The notes below the pieces were generated by a model. That model was not told where the DNA came from. It worked only from the letters and a program-made list of their open reading frames with translations, and ran no database searches. The translations under genes were made by a program, and so were the position numbers. A DNA stretch of 64,000 nucleotides from assembly GCA_037954325.1 (NCBI GenBank), contig JBBMNZ010000009.1:17253286-17317285 (forward strand). Direction: 5' to 3'. Every line of letters begins with the position of its first letter. The stretch's first letter is position 1. This document shows, piece by piece, positions 1 to 12,999 of the stretch. This DNA comes from Fistularia commersonii. Lineage: Eukaryota > Chordata > Actinopteri > Syngnathiformes > Fistulariidae.

Positions 1-1187
1 GTAGTAGTAGTAGCAGTAATAGTAGTATTAGTAGCAGTAATAGTCATAGTAGTAGCGGAAGTAGTAGCAGAAATAGTAGTACTAGTAACTCTAGTAGTCA
101 TAATAATAGCGGAAGTAGTAGCAGTCGATGCCGTAGTACTAGTAGCAGTAACAGTAGTACTAGTAGCAGTAACAGTAGTACTAGTAGCAGTAATAGTTGT
201 ACTAGTAGCAGTAATAGTAGTGCTAGTAGCATTAATAGTTGTACTAGTAGTGGTAATAGTAGTAATAGTAGCAGTAATAGTAGTACTAGTAGCGGTAATA
301 GTAGTACTAGTAGCGGTAATAGTAGTACTAGTAGCAGTAACAGTAGTACTAGTAGCAGTAATAGTAGTACTAGTAGTGGTAATAGTAGTACTAGTAGCAT
401 TAATAGTAGTACTAGTAGCGGTAATAGTAGTACTAGTAGCAGTAACAGTAGTACTAGTAGCAGTAACAGTAGTACTAGTAGCAGTAATAGTAGTACTAGT
501 AGTGGTAATAGTAGTACTAGTAGCATTAATAGTAGTACTAGTAGCGGTAATAGTAGTACTAGTAGCAGTAACAGTAGTACTAGTAGCGGTAATAGTAGTA
601 CTAGTAGCAGTAATAGTAGTACTAGTAGTGGTAATAGTAGTACTAGTAGCAGTAACAGTAGTACTAGTAGCAGTAATAGTAGTACTAGTAGTGGTAATAG
701 TAGTACTAGTAGCATTAATAGTAGTACTAGTAGCATTAATAGTAGTAATAGTAGCAGTAACGGTAGTACTAGTAGCAGTAATAGTAGTACTAGTAGTGGT
801 AATAGTAGTACTAGTAGCATTAATAGTAGTAATAGTAGCAGTAACAGTAGTACTAGTAGTGGTAATAGTAGTACTAGTAGCATTAATAGTAGTAATAGTA
901 GCAGTAACAGTAGTACTAGTAGTGGTAATAGTAGTACTAGTAGCAGTAACAGTAGTACTAGTAGCAGTAATAGTAGTACTAGTAGTGGTAATAGTAGTAC
1001 TAGTAGCAGTAACAGTAGTACTAGTAGCAGTAATAGTAGTACTAGTAGTGGTAATAGTAGTACTAGTAGCAGTAACAGTAGTACTAGTAGCAGTAATAGT
1101 AGTACTAGTAGTGGTAATAGTAGTACTAGTAGTGGTAATAGTAGTACTAGTAGCATTAATAGTAGTACTAGTAGAATGTGTAGTAGC
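1..1187. repeat. GTA-based 21-bp minisatellite, cut by the window edge
   Basis: About 1.2 kb made almost only of GTA-like trinucleotides arranged in a 21-bp higher-order unit (core actagtagcagtaatagtag, with cag/cgg/tgg/cat variants at one triplet). Because the unit is a multiple of three and nearly stop-free, both strands read as long open frames of Leu/Val-type heptads. These are artefacts, not proteins. The array starts before position 1. Confidence 0.95.
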
Positions 1188-1577
1188 AGTAGTAGTGGTA
1201 GTCTTTCAGTCAGTGTTTCCATGGCAACAGGAGAAGCCCCTCCCCCCGCCGTCCTGATGAAACGATCAGTGTGTGTGTTTCCTGCACAGGTAAACATGTA
1301 TTGATTATTGATTCTTGATTATCACGTATTGATTAACTGATTTAGATTTGATTTTGATTTAAATTTTTTTGCTTTCGTTGTTTTTTTTCCTCCCCTCGGT
1401 AAACTTCCCGTGGCTCGACAGGAAGTTTTCAATCGATAAGATTGACTGATTGATTATCGATCGGCTTTCCGAACGTCCGATCAATATTTTTTTCTTGCTG
1501 GGGATGAATCTTCATCCCTCCTCCTCGTCTTCCTCGCTGCTTACTTTCTATTTACAACCTGTTAATCCTGCTGCCCC
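1188..1577. other. Non-repetitive spacer
   Basis: About 390 bp between two arrays, with no gene seen. It holds a perfect RFX-type X-box (1215-1228), a C-run, several gattgatt/gattgatcg stretches and T-runs. No splice-flanked coding segment was recognised. Confidence 0.5.
1215..1228. promoter_or_regulatory. RFX X-box-like site
   Basis: GTTTCCATGGCAAC is close to the RFX consensus GTNRCC-N2-RGNAAC: the right half is perfect, and the left half GTTTCC departs only at the R position. It is one of several X-box-type sites scattered through the window. Confidence 0.35.
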
Positions 1578-1626
<49 letters not shown>

Positions 1627-1979
1627 GCACACACACACACACAGACAATTCATGAGGACATGATGCACACATTCTTGAAAACACTCTCATACACACTCAC
1701 GCACGTACACGTGCACATGCATGACGTGCACATACATACAAACACATCCTCATGTACACACACATGCATGCACACGTGCGCACATGCTCTGAGACACACA
1801 CACACGTACGCATACAGAAATAGTTACACAAAATCAACCCCCCCCACACACACACTCACCCACACATGCATACACACACTGACATACAAACATACACACA
1901 TATGCACGCAACATCACATACACACACATACACACACATAAACACACATACACACGCATGAACAAAATTTCATGGACAG

Positions 1980-2014
<35 letters not shown>

Positions 2015-2188
2015 GACATACAAACTCACCCACACACACACACACACACACACAGTCCCTCACTTACAGGTGCGAATAAGCTTTTACACACACACACACA
2101 CATGCACATACAAACGGACAACAGAAACACAACTTCACATACACCCACACATTAACACACATTCACACATGTGCACAAATGTTCTTAG

Positions 2189-2233
<45 letters not shown>

Positions 2234-3331
2234 CAAGTGCGCGTCAACTCATAGACACAAATTCAACCACACATGTATACACACACTGACATCCAAACAC
2301 ACACCTAACACACACATATATATGAACACACATGCACACACACGTGCACAAATTGTCTTAGAAATGCACACACTAACACACACACACACACACACACAAG
2401 GAAGCAGACACACACTCTCACCCACACCTGCATGTATACACTGACATCCATACAAATAAACACACAAAAGCACACACACACACTCACCCACACATGTGTA
2501 TACACACACATTGACATGCAGGAACACACGTGAACACACATACACACATGTGCACGCATGCTTTTGACACACACACACACACACACACACACACAGCTAC
2601 ACAAACTCCCAAATTTGCATGTACACACTGACATACATACACACCTATACATGAAAGAAGACACACACCGTCACACACACACATCTGCATGGACACACGT
2701 GCACACCTGCGTTTTCACACACACATGCAAACATACACACACACACACATGCACAAAGACACACATCCTCTCTCTCACACACACACAAACACATACTTGC
2801 ATAACCACACGTGCACACACACACAGATGTGCACAGATGCTCTTAGACACACATACACACACACACAGCTACACACACTCAGCAACATGTACATATACAC
2901 ACTGACATACATACACACACATGCACAAAAGGACACACACACACCTGCATGATCATACATGCATGCTCTTAGACACACACAAGCATATACACACTAACAT
3001 ACTTACACACACATGCACGAAAAGACACACACACACATACACACACATACCTGCATGGCCACACATGCATGCTCTTAGACACACACACACGTACATATAC
3101 ACACTGACATGCATACACACACATGCACGAAAAGACACACACACACCTGCACGACCACACATGTCCACATGCATGCTCTTGGACACACACACATACATTT
3201 GCATGAACACACCTCAGTTTTCACATACACACACACACACACATGCATGCACCTGCACTCACCTATGGACACACACATGCACATTCACGTGCACAAATAA
3301 CCTCACACACACACACATACAGAGAGCTTGA
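1578..3331. repeat. CA-rich microsatellite domain
   Basis: About 1.75 kb of (CA)n runs interrupted by cat/tgc/act triplets, with recurrent words such as tgacatacatacacacac and gctcttagacacacac. The recurrence suggests a degenerate higher-order repeat of roughly 80-130 bp (compare the segments around 2960, 3070 and 3170). Every frame reads as His-Thr or Val-Cys repeats and is discounted as coding. Confidence 0.95.
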
Positions 3332-3367
3332 TGAGGTCAGCATGGAGATATACAGTTCTGATGTTAG

Positions 3368-3368
<1 letters not shown>

Positions 3369-3403
<35 letters not shown>
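3369..3403. repeat. (TG)n microsatellite
   Basis: A pure TG run of about 17 units just left of a hAT-like element. Confidence 0.95.
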
Positions 3404-3404
<1 letters not shown>

Positions 3405-3487
3405 AGGTCCTTCCACTAGAACGTTGTGTTTGTCCCTCTAGACCAGGGATGTCAAACTAATGTCTCATCACGGGCCACAAACAGCAG

Positions 3488-3521
3488 AGGTCAGGGGTCA
3501 GAGGTCAGGGGTCAGAGGTCA
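3488..3521 (+). promoter_or_regulatory. Five tandem nuclear-receptor half-sites (DR1 spacing)
   Basis: Five A/GGGTCA half-sites lie head to tail with exactly 1-bp spacing (starts 3488, 3495, 3502, 3509, 3516). A pair with this spacing is a DR1, the arrangement bound by RXR heterodimers, HNF4 and COUP-TF. The sites lie within a transposon terminus and may be slippage only. Confidence 0.4.
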
Positions 3522-3915
3522 CAGCCTTTAACCCCCAAAGAGCCATTTGGACCCGGTTTCCACGGAAAAGAAAACAATGGGAGCCTCAAATAATTTTTGA
3601 CGTCTAAAATAAAAGTATCACATTATATATTGCTTTTTATTACTTTTACACTTTTTATAAACAAGTATAAAGTGTGTTGCTTATAAAATCCACAAAGTGC
3701 TACAGAGAAAATTTAATTTTATTTATGGAATGAACACATTTTGGACATTTTGAGCTTTGGGCTTCCAGAGCGTGTTGACCTGAATTTTTAAAAATAAATT
3801 GGGAAAAAAAAATCACTGTGTCAGTAAACAATAAAAAATAAATATTTGGAAAATATCTTCATAAATATTTATTTTACCTGGTTAATGGGACTTCTGCTCC
3901 TGAACTTCTAGCAGG
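3520..3915 (+). repeat. Dispersed hAT-family segment, copy A
   Basis: This ~400-bp segment matches 56298-56687 in inverted orientation almost throughout, including the words agagccatttggacccgg, cactgtgtcagtaaacaat and cttctgctcctgaacttc. The match shows an interspersed family present at least twice in the window. Confidence 0.85.
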
Positions 3916-4769
3916 TATACCAGCTTCCGCGAGTGTGACGTTTATTTTGAGCGTCGAAAAATAATAAATAGAATTTTATTTTAATATTTCAAGATGACAA
4001 TAATCTTCCAACTGAGAACTGAAATAAAAAAAAGAACTAACATGAATAAAATACACTTCAATTAAATATTTATAATTTATTTTCGCAAGCCAGGATGAAG
4101 GGTTGCAGACCCCTGGCTTAGCTAGATGTAAAATAATAGCATACTCAGCAATAAATAACCAAAATATCATGTTTTTCCTCTGTTTTGGTGCAAAGAAGTA
4201 CAAGAACATGAGGAAAATCTTGCAATTTAATGAACAATCCCTTTACAAAACATTGTGTAATTTAATTTACCATTCACATGTGTGCATTGCAACTGATCCC
4301 AAGTAATTGGCATTGAAAAATACAGTAATGCACTTTATAAATGAGACTTATAAAGAAAGGGATATTTAAACCATTTACACATGTGCATATAAAACCTTAC
4401 AAACTAAAAAAGAGTGCTATTAAATGTGTAAGGAAGAAAGTATTCACCTGTAAATGTGTAAATTTCATCCATGTAAACATGCAAACACACACAATACACA
4501 CTGAAAATGTATGGAGTTGCATGAACAGTAGAATTCCAACACACTCTTTTGCAGTGAAGCTGCTGACTAACATTAAAGTGCACATTTTTGCTAGCAATTA
4601 GCTAGCTAGCTTTTAGCACTGTTTTACTGATTTCTCAACTATGGTTAAAAGTGGACAACTAGCATTTCGTTAGCATTTCGTGCTAACAAGCGCTTTGATA
4701 CCGTCTGCTGATTGGTTATTATTATGGTTGGTGATTATCCTTCGGCTCCTTGACACCCCTGATCTAGAA

Positions 4770-5157
4770 GGTCCTGGTAGGAGGTCCATTCCAGGAGCAC
4801 CTGGGGTTGGAAGGAGTTCCAGGGAAGTCCTCCAGAGACCTTCTCACACGTCTGGACCTCCACACAGCCAGAAATTGTGATTGTTATTATTATTATTATT
4901 GTTATTATTATTATGGGATGTGGTGGTTGGAAGAGGCTTCTTATCAGAAAGACACACACACACACACACACAATGTGCTGAATGTGTGCCAACACCTGTT
5001 GCCATGGCGACGGCATGCGGCGAGGTCCTTCAGTCGCATCTGTCGCCGTGGCGAGCGGAACGTGCAAATTGGAAGGAATGAAATTGGAAAAGGAGAAATT
5101 TTTGGAGCGGTCCGGATTTTTATTTACCAACATTGTTAAAACATCAGGATCCGTATA
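4770..5157. other. Unique spacer with short TTA and CA runs
   Basis: No gene seen. It contains (TTA)n at about 4885-4915, (CA)n at 4951-4972, and an RFX-like site GTTGCCATGGCGAC at 4998-5011 in a short GC-richer patch. Confidence 0.5.
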
Positions 5158-6523
5158 ACAATAATAATAATAATAATAATAATAATAATTATAACTATTA
5201 TTATTATTATTACTAGTAGATGGATGTGAGATTTATGAATGGGTGAGTGAATTGTTGTATGTCTCTAAATAACACATTATATAACAACAGTAATAATAAT
5301 AATAATAATAATAATTATTATTATTATACTGATAAGAATTATAAGAATTTTATAATAATAATGGTTTTAATGAGCTTTCACTCTGCAAGTTTCATGTGAT
5401 TTACATTTACAGCCACTTCACAATAATAATAATAACAAAATAATAACATTGATAATGATAACAATAACAACCATAATAATAATAATAATAATAATGATAA
5501 TAATAAATGGTCTCAACTTTAATGAGCTTGCAGTACCAAAAAGTTTCACACATTTTACAGCAGCCCCATAACAATAATAATAATACTAATACTACTACTA
5601 CTACTACTACTAATAATAATAATAATAATATTGTAGAAACAATAATAACAATAATAAAAGTAATACCAATAATAATATCAAAACTACAACAACTACTACT
5701 ACTACTCTTAATAATAATTATAAAAACAATGCTACTAGTAAAAGCAATAATACAACAATACAAGTAATACCAATAATATTATCTAAATTACAACAACTAC
5801 TACTCCTCCTAATAATAATAATAACACTAATGCCTATAGTTAGTACAATAATAGCAATAATAAAAGTAATACTTATGGTAATATCAAAACTAATACAATA
5901 ACCAATTAATAAAATAATAATAATACCAATAATAATAATAACAATGCTAATAGTAAAACCAATAACAACAATAATAATAGTAATACCAATAATTATATCA
6001 AAACTACAACTACTACTAATGATAATAATGCTAATACTAAAAACAATAATAACAATAATAAAATTAATACCACTAATATCAAAAGTACTACTTCTACTAC
6101 TAATAATAATAAAATAATAATAATACCTATAATAATAATAATGCTAATAGTAAAATCAATCACAACAATAATAAAAGTAATACCAATAATTATATCAAAA
6201 CTACAACTCCTACTACTGCTACAACTACTACTACTAATAATAATGCTAATATTAAAAACAATAACAACAATAATAAAATTAATACCACTAATATCAAAAC
6301 TACTACTTTTACTACTACTAATAATAAAATGATAATAATACAAATTATAATATAATGCTTACAGTAAAAACAATGATAACAATAATAAAGATAATACTAA
6401 TAATATCAAAACAACAACAACAACAACAACAATGTTATTATTATTATTATTTTTATTATTATTATTATAATTATTATTATTACATTATTATTATTATCAT
6501 TACTATTATTATTTTTATTCTTA

Positions 6524-6558
<35 letters not shown>
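5158..6558. repeat. TAA/TTA trinucleotide compound array
   Basis: About 1.4 kb of (TAA)n, (TAC)n, (ACA)n and finally (TTA)n. The middle carries a higher-order duplication of about 198 bp: a block beginning gctaatagtaaaa occurs near 5945 and again near 6143 with the same following words. Reading frames here give Ile/Asn/Thr/Tyr runs and are not coding. Confidence 0.93.
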
Positions 6559-6560
<2 letters not shown>

Positions 6561-6868
6561 GCCTCTAAGTTCCAGCTGCCCTTGAACATCATGCGTGGAA
6601 TATCAGGATCACCAAGAACCTAGAAAAACAGGATTTATAAGCATAAAATAAAGGCAGAACCTTTTCAGAATAAACTTGCCAGATTAGCAAAACAGGAAGA
6701 AGGCTTTTTTTAATTTTTTTTTTTTTTTTTTTTTACACAAATGTCAACTTTTCACCGCGTCCTCCCTCCGCCGCCGCCCGCCGATTTAAAAGCTTATAAA
6801 AGACCAGCGTGGCGTTCAGGGTCCCCTGACAAGCATGTAAATGGAAGTGAAGCCAGCACTGGAGATAA

Positions 6869-6906
<38 letters not shown>

Positions 6907-7259
6907 TAGTTGTGGGGTGGGGTCAGCGTCGCATTTGATTGTGTGTATTTAACGGCCCGTGTGACGTTGAGGGACGGCGGCCTGTCAGGACGCCGTAATC
7001 TTTCTGACAAGCCGTTTCTTTTTTTTTTTTTTTTGTCTTTATCTCGCCGCATCGCCGGCGTTATTATCCGGACGTTTTTCCGCCCGCTTTAAAAACAAAA
7101 CACCCCCCCTTTTTTTTTTTATTTATTTCCACGTCAGGCTTTATTTTCACGACTTTTTAGCTTCGGATTTGGAGCGAAAAAAAACGGGAAATAACCCACT
7201 CTGGTAAACATCGGACGGTTCCGATTGTTCCTTTCTGAAAACGCCTCGCGTCAAGGTCG
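6559..7259. other. Mostly unique segment with GC-richer island
   Basis: No exon recognised. A T-run at about 6706-6734 is followed by a CpG-containing stretch (6741-7080) with a TATA-like ttataaaag at about 6795, a (CA)n run at 6870-6902 and another T-run near 7020. The contrast with the surrounding AT-rich arrays makes 6741-6860 and 6905-7080 candidates for conserved non-coding sequence. This is inference. Confidence 0.4.
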
Positions 7260-8480
7260 TTTGCGGCTGCTATCACCCTCTTGTCATAAAGGTCTGCTAG
7301 CTACTGTTAGCAGCAGCATCGAATGCTATTTTAGCATTGGATGGCCTCTACTTGTTGCTAATTGTGACCGTCATAGCTACTAGCTAACTGTTAGCCACAT
7401 TCCATTGGTAGTGCTATCTGTACATCTACTATCTATCAGCTGTAGTGCTACATGGTTTGCTAGCATCCTTAAACCATCTTTTAGCACCCGTTAGCTATGT
7501 ATTCATTGCTATGAATATTTATGAGCCTCTGTGGGCTATCTGGAAGCAACGTGTCAAACGCGGTACAAGTTGCAGCAGGCAAATGCTGTGTGCATTACTG
7601 TCCAGTTAGCACACAGCACTACCTACTGTTAGCGGCAGCTTGGTTTTCCATCAGGTTTGTAGCATCGTATGCTATTTTAGCATCAGACGGCCTCTACTTG
7701 TCGCAATTCCAGATTGTCATCACTAGCTTGCCGAGCCAACTGTTAGCCCCATTCCATTGGTAGTGCTATCTGTACATCCGCTATCTATCGGCTGTAGCGC
7801 TACACTGGTTTGCTAGCATCTTTCAACCATCTTTTAGCACCTGTTAGCTATGTATTCATTGCTATGAATAGTTATTTTCTATCTGGAAGCAATGTGTCAC
7901 AGCAGGCAAATGCTGTGCACATTTCTGTCTAGTTAGCACACAGCACGAGCTACTGTTAGCAGCAGCTTGGTTTCCAATCAGGTTTGTAGCATGAAATGCT
8001 ATTGTAGCATCAGACGGGCTCTACTTGTCGCAATTCCAGACTGTCATCACTAGCTTGCTGAGCCAACTGTTAGCCCCATCCTGTTGGTAGTGCTATCTGT
8101 TGCTAGCATCTTTAAACCATCTTTTGGCAAGCCATTAGCTAAGTGTTGATGAATTTTTATTAGCTTATGTAGGCTATCTGGAAGCAATGTGTCACAGCAG
8201 TCAAAAACGCTGTGCGCATTTCTCTCCAGTTAGCACACAGCACTAGCTACTGTTAGCAGCAGCTTGGTTTCCAATCACGTTTGTAGCATAGAATGCTATT
8301 TTAGCATCAGACGGCCTCTACTTGTAGCTATTCCAGACTGTCATCACTAGCTTGCCAAGCCAACTGTTAGCCCCATTGCTATCTGTACATCTGCTATCTA
8401 TCAGCTGTAGTGCTACACTGGTTTGCTAGCATCTTTTTACCATCTTTTGGCAAGCCGTTAGCTATGAGTTAATGACTTTT
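7260..8480. repeat. ~320-bp satellite, about four copies
   Basis: Four imperfect copies of a unit of about 300-325 bp, each with ctactgttagcagcagc, atgctattttagcat, cggcctctacttg and agccaactgttagcccca in the same order (copies near 7300, 7622, 7946 and 8246). The unit is saturated with TTAGC/GCTAGC words. No coding sense. Confidence 0.9.
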
Positions 8481-10149
8481 TATTAGCTTATGTGGTCTGT
8501 CTGGAAGAAACATGACAAATGCGGCGACTCCTGCGCATGTTTCCGTCAACTTAGCGTCCATGAAAACACACAGTTTGGCACGGCTGTTGCTTTTTATTTT
8601 GATCTCCGGACACATATTTCAGTTACACTGTTTTTAAACTTTACAAATATATCAGCAAATGTACAATCTTACATCCACCCTCCCCCTCCCCCTTTGTTTT
8701 ACCCGCACGTAACCATGACAACATATAACGTCCGACAAGCCGCTACTCGCCGTGAGGCTTGGCTGTGGAACGGCAGGTTACCGAGGCAACCTGATTGCTA
8801 ATGTAAACACAAACAATTCTTTCGTGGGGGCGAATGAGCGCCGGCGTCTCGCAGGGGTCTTCGTCGGGAACAACAGGAGTTTGCTGAACCAATTTTTGGG
8901 TTCTACGACGATTTCTCTCAAAATTTCACGTTTCGCTTCTTTACCTTTTTTTTTAAGGCGAGTTGGGAAAGCTATAGCGTTAGCGGCTAAGCTAATGATT
9001 GACTTTCTTGACAATAATTCAAACATCAGAGACGGTTCTTGAGCATGTAGGTTGAGTTGCTGCCTGGTTCTAAAGATCATATATGGCCTCATTCTTGCAC
9101 GAGAGTTCCCCTCAAAGAGTTTCCAAAACAGGAAGTGCGGTGAGCTTCTGACCAATTACAGCGAGGTGAAAATACAGACTGACATGTTCACATTTTATAA
9201 AGATGGAACCATTGTTGCGGCAAACGTTTTACCTTTAGCTAGCCCCTGCTAAAACCAGTTAGCATCTGATAAGCGTATGCTGTCCATTGTTGCCGCCTCC
9301 AACTCCGAACGTTCCCAGTCACTGCTAAAATGTTCCAAGGGAGTTGGACGGGAGGCTCGGTGGCTTTGGAGAACCAGCGATGTTCTAGGGATTCTCAGAA
9401 TGTTTCATTTCTGCTGTAGTCAAGGAGAAGCGCATTGGTGTTCCCTGAATATTGACAGGAACTATGCATTGGAAGCCGATGCAAGAGGCAAAGATTTTAT
9501 GTAAATTCCCCTAAAGTCCCTCACTGACCCCTGCTGTCCTTGACAATTAATTTCCAGAGTGTTCTAAGAGCAAGTGATTGCCTGAATGCTTTTGGGACGC
9601 AGGGTTCTTTCATGGTCACGGGAACCTTACTTGTTGGATGTTCATAATGTTCTGGACCTGCTTTGGAAAACATACATGTTACGTTCCCTTGATGTCTCTC
9701 CACCTGGTTCAAAGACTATGTTCTCTGGAGTGTGTCAAGACATAGAGGAACATCACAGTAACATTGAGGAAACAGAGCATACCTTGGTCCTATGAGGCAC
9801 CATCCACTTTCCATCACATTTGCTCAAAAGCAAAGTTACGGGAGCATTTTGTGGGAGTTCTAGAGGGAACTCAGCGTTCCCCAAACAATACTTACATCCA
9901 GCAAACCTATCGCAAACGAGGTTCCCTGTGAGTCTACAGAACGTTTCCAACGTCTGCAGGGCACTCAACCAGTGCGTTCCCGTCTACTGTTTCCAAGTAG
10001 AAACAGTGCCGAGCAAAACAATCCAAAAACATTTTCTGGGAAAATCCTGAGCTCTCCCTCGACAAAAAATGGGGTCATATGTATGACTTGGCTGACGTTC
10101 CCTTGATAGCTCCTCTCCGGCACTAGCCCCCTGATCTGATATTGTTGTC
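8481..10149. other. Unique intergenic or intronic sequence
   Basis: About 1.7 kb without an array. Open frames at 8490-9155 on both strands lack recognisable domains and splice context. A perfect RFX X-box, GTTACCGAGGCAAC, lies at 8777-8790. From about 9290 the words gttcc, ggaac and gttctagg recur often, suggesting a strongly decayed minisatellite. No gene supported. Confidence 0.45.
8777..8790. promoter_or_regulatory. RFX X-box
   Basis: GTTACC-GA-GGCAAC matches GTNRCC-N2-RGNAAC at every constrained position. It lies in a CpG-containing stretch free of tandem repeats. Confidence 0.4.
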
Positions 10150-11520
10150 CTTGACTACACAGTGCTAAAATGGCCCAGTGCCATCATACCTCTTGCGAGT
10201 ATTGAGTTCTGACTTACCTCATAACTCTTGGGACCCCATCACATCTCAAGAAACTCTTAGAGCCTCATCATTTCTCAAGTACCTCTTGGAACCCCTTCAC
10301 ATCTCAGAGAACCCTGAGAACCCCAGCATACCTCAGAGTACTCTGGGAGCCCCCTCACATCTGAAAGGCTTCCTAGAACCCAATCATATCTCAAGTACCT
10401 CTGGAAACCCCATTACATCTAAAAGAGCTCATAGAACCCCGTCAAATCTATAGAACTCTTGGAACCCCATCATACCTTAACGAACTCTTGGAACCCAATC
10501 ATATCTCAGAGAACTCTTAGAAGCCCATCATCATACTTTAGAGAACTCTTGGAACCTCTTCTCATTTTAAATGGCGCTTAGAACCCCATCGCATTTCAAG
10601 CACCTCTTGGAGCCCCACCACATCTAGATGAGCTCCCAGAACCCCATCATATCTCACCTACCCCCTGGAACCCCATCTTATCTCAAAGTAAACCTTGGAA
10701 CTGCATCTTATCTCAAGTACACTCACAAACCCATCGTATTTCGAAGAACTGTTGGAACCTCATCATTTCTCAAGTAACTCTTGGAATACCTCAGAGAACT
10801 CTTAGAGCCCAATCACATCTGAAAGAACTGTTGGAACCCCATCACATCTAAAGAACTCTTGGAACCCTGTCATACCTCAAAGAACTCTTGGAACCCCATC
10901 ATACCTTAATGAACTCTTGGAACCCAATCATATCTCAGAGAACTCTTAGAAGCTCAACATACTTTAGAGAACCCTTGGGACCTCATCACATTTAAAAGAG
11001 CTTTTAGAACCCCATCATATCTAAAGTACCTCTTGGAACCCCATCACATCAAAAAGAGCTCATAGAACCCTGTCACATCTAAAGAACTCTTGGAACTCTG
11101 TCATACCTCAACGAACTCTTGGAACCCAATCATATCTCGGAGAACTCTTAGAAGCTCAACATACTTTAGAGAACCATTGGAACCTCGTCACATTTTAAAG
11201 AACTTTTAGAACCCCATCATATCTCAAGTACCTCTTGGAACCCCATCATATCTAAAGTACCTCTTGGAACCCCATCATATCTAAAGTACCTCTTGGAACC
11301 CCATCATATCTCAAGTACCTCTTGGAACCCCATCATATCTAAAGTACCTCTTGGAACCCCATCATATCTAAAGTACCTCTTGGAACCCCATCATATCTCA
11401 AGTACCTCTTTGAACCCCATCATATCTAAAGTACCTCTTGGAACCCCATTATACCTAAGAGAACTCTTGGAACCCCATCATATCTTAAGTACCTCTTGGA
11501 ACCCCATCGCATCACGTCAA
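10150..11520. repeat. 29-bp minisatellite
   Basis: Degenerate at the left and nearly perfect at 11220-11500. The unit is 29 bp and combines cctcttggaaccccatca with tatctaaagta or tatctcaagta. About 45 units. The rightmost copies are the most homogeneous, suggesting recent expansion at that end. Confidence 0.95.
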
Positions 11521-11529
11521 GCTCTTCCT

Positions 11530-11703
11530 GACCCTAAATTGCCCAGACATGTGAAAGGCTGAATAGTTGTATGCCTCTATATGTGTCCTTGTGATACACC
11601 AATCCAGGGTGAGCTCCGCCTCTCGCCCAATCACAGCTTGGATAGGCTCCAGCAGCCATGCGCTCCTGAGAGGGGAAAAGCAGTATAGGCAATGGACGAA
11701 TGA
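11530..11703 (+). mobile_element. L2-like LINE (or derived SINE) 3'-end relic
   Basis: Ordered words accctaaattgccc, cagggtgagctccgcctctc, ggataggctccagcagcc and aagcagtataggcaatgga match the 3' end shared by fish L2-clade LINEs and the SINEs they mobilise. Only the last ~170 bp is present, as is usual for 5'-truncated insertions. Confidence 0.75.
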
Positions 11704-12012
11704 CTTGTATCATTTCAGCTATTAGCATATAGCTGTTAGCGCTACTGGTATTAGCTGGAATAGAGTCAGACCCTCTCTCTTTCAACCCAAGCCAGCCGAG
11801 GCAGAAGGGCATCCTGCTTCCAGGCGGGATCTGCAGGGTTTCTTGGGGAACTTTGGGGTTTTTTGTGGATCATTTTGAAGAGCTGACCAGATAGTGGTCC
11901 AGAAGTGGAGTTGAAAGTTCTTGCAGAACCACCTCAGGGACCCTTCGCACCAGAGACGTTCTATCAAGGTGACCAAAGAGTTTTTCAGAGGGCTCAGTCC
12001 CCGTACATTTCT

Positions 12013-12051
<39 letters not shown>

Positions 12052-12307
12052 GTGAGCGCCTGCACACACACACCCCTCCCCCCCCCCCCCCCACACACAC
12101 ACACACGACAAAACACTTACAGCGAGATACACACACTCTTCCACCAAGACTCCACCGGGATGCACTTTTCTTTTCATTTCACATTAAAAACAAAGTTTAG
12201 TTTTTTTTTTGTTGTTTGTTTTTGTTTTGTTTTTTTTTTTCCCCTTTTTTTTCTCCCCCCTTTTCGACGAGGAACTGAAGATGATGAAGATCCACAAAGT
12301 AGAAGAA

Positions 12308-12338
<31 letters not shown>

Positions 12339-12403
12339 CACACCGGTGAACAGCAGGAGTGTTTGTGGGACCCTGTTTACCCACTAACGAGGTCTAGGGG
12401 GAC

Positions 12404-12453
<50 letters not shown>

Positions 12454-12545
12454 ACATGTATAGATTCCTACGCCTTCAGGGGGGTGATAAATAGAACCGA
12501 CAAACACCAAAGATGAAGAATCCTTCCCATCTGTCCCGTCCCACC

Positions 12546-12600
<55 letters not shown>

Positions 12601-12754
12601 GTCAGACCAGCTGTCTCGGATCCAAAAGAGGAAAAAAAAAAAAAAAAAAAGCTGGAAGCAGTCAGTCTAATCCAGGTGGAACCGATGACCCCGGCTGGAT
12701 GGCGGCGGCGGCGGCGGCGGCGAGGGGGTTTAAGTCACCGCTATTGCGCTTCCC

Positions 12755-12790
<36 letters not shown>

Positions 12791-12951
12791 ACCCGTGAGT
12801 CTCGCCGCCTTCCTCGCCTCCGCAGAACAAAAACGGCCGCCTCGTCCCGGAAGACCTCCGCCTCCGCTGATTGTTCGCGTCCGCCGCGTGACATTTTCCC
12901 CCACGGCGCTTCACACGCCGTCCTCTGCCATTTTCCTGCCAGTGTGTGGGA

Positions 12952-12999
<48 letters not shown>

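Larger units (their letters stand above)
3444..4761. mobile_element. Non-autonomous hAT-like DNA transposon, probably nested
   Basis: The left end begins cagggatgtcaaact and the right end finishes ttgacacccctg, whose reverse complement is caggggtgtcaa: short inverted termini of hAT type. The flanking octamers ctctagac (3436-3443) and atctagaa (4762-4769) agree at 6 of 8 bases, as expected for a decayed 8-bp hAT target duplication. No transposase frame is visible inside. A second hAT-style terminus (ttgcagacccctg, ending 4115) and the segment shared with 56298-56687 suggest that an inner element of roughly 0.6 kb sits within the outer one. The order of insertion is inferred. Confidence 0.65.

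Noticed and set aside
98..1297. Long Leu/Val open frames on both strands
   Set aside because: Produced by a 21-bp GTA-type minisatellite without stops; no start, splice or domain evidence.
1450..3331. Many His-Thr and Val-Cys frames
   Set aside because: Direct translation of (CA)n and (TG)n; the same holds for the frames in 19271-22454, 31116-32192 and 48220-48957.
5407..6585. Ile/Asn/Tyr-rich frames
   Set aside because: Translation of TAA/TTA repeats.
8490..9155. Overlapping frames of ~100 codons on both strands
   Set aside because: No domain, no splice context, weak start context, and composition like flanking non-coding DNA.
10150..11520. Possible CRISPR-like array (29-bp regular repeats)
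   Set aside because: Head-to-tail units without unique spacers, in vertebrate DNA; it is a minisatellite.
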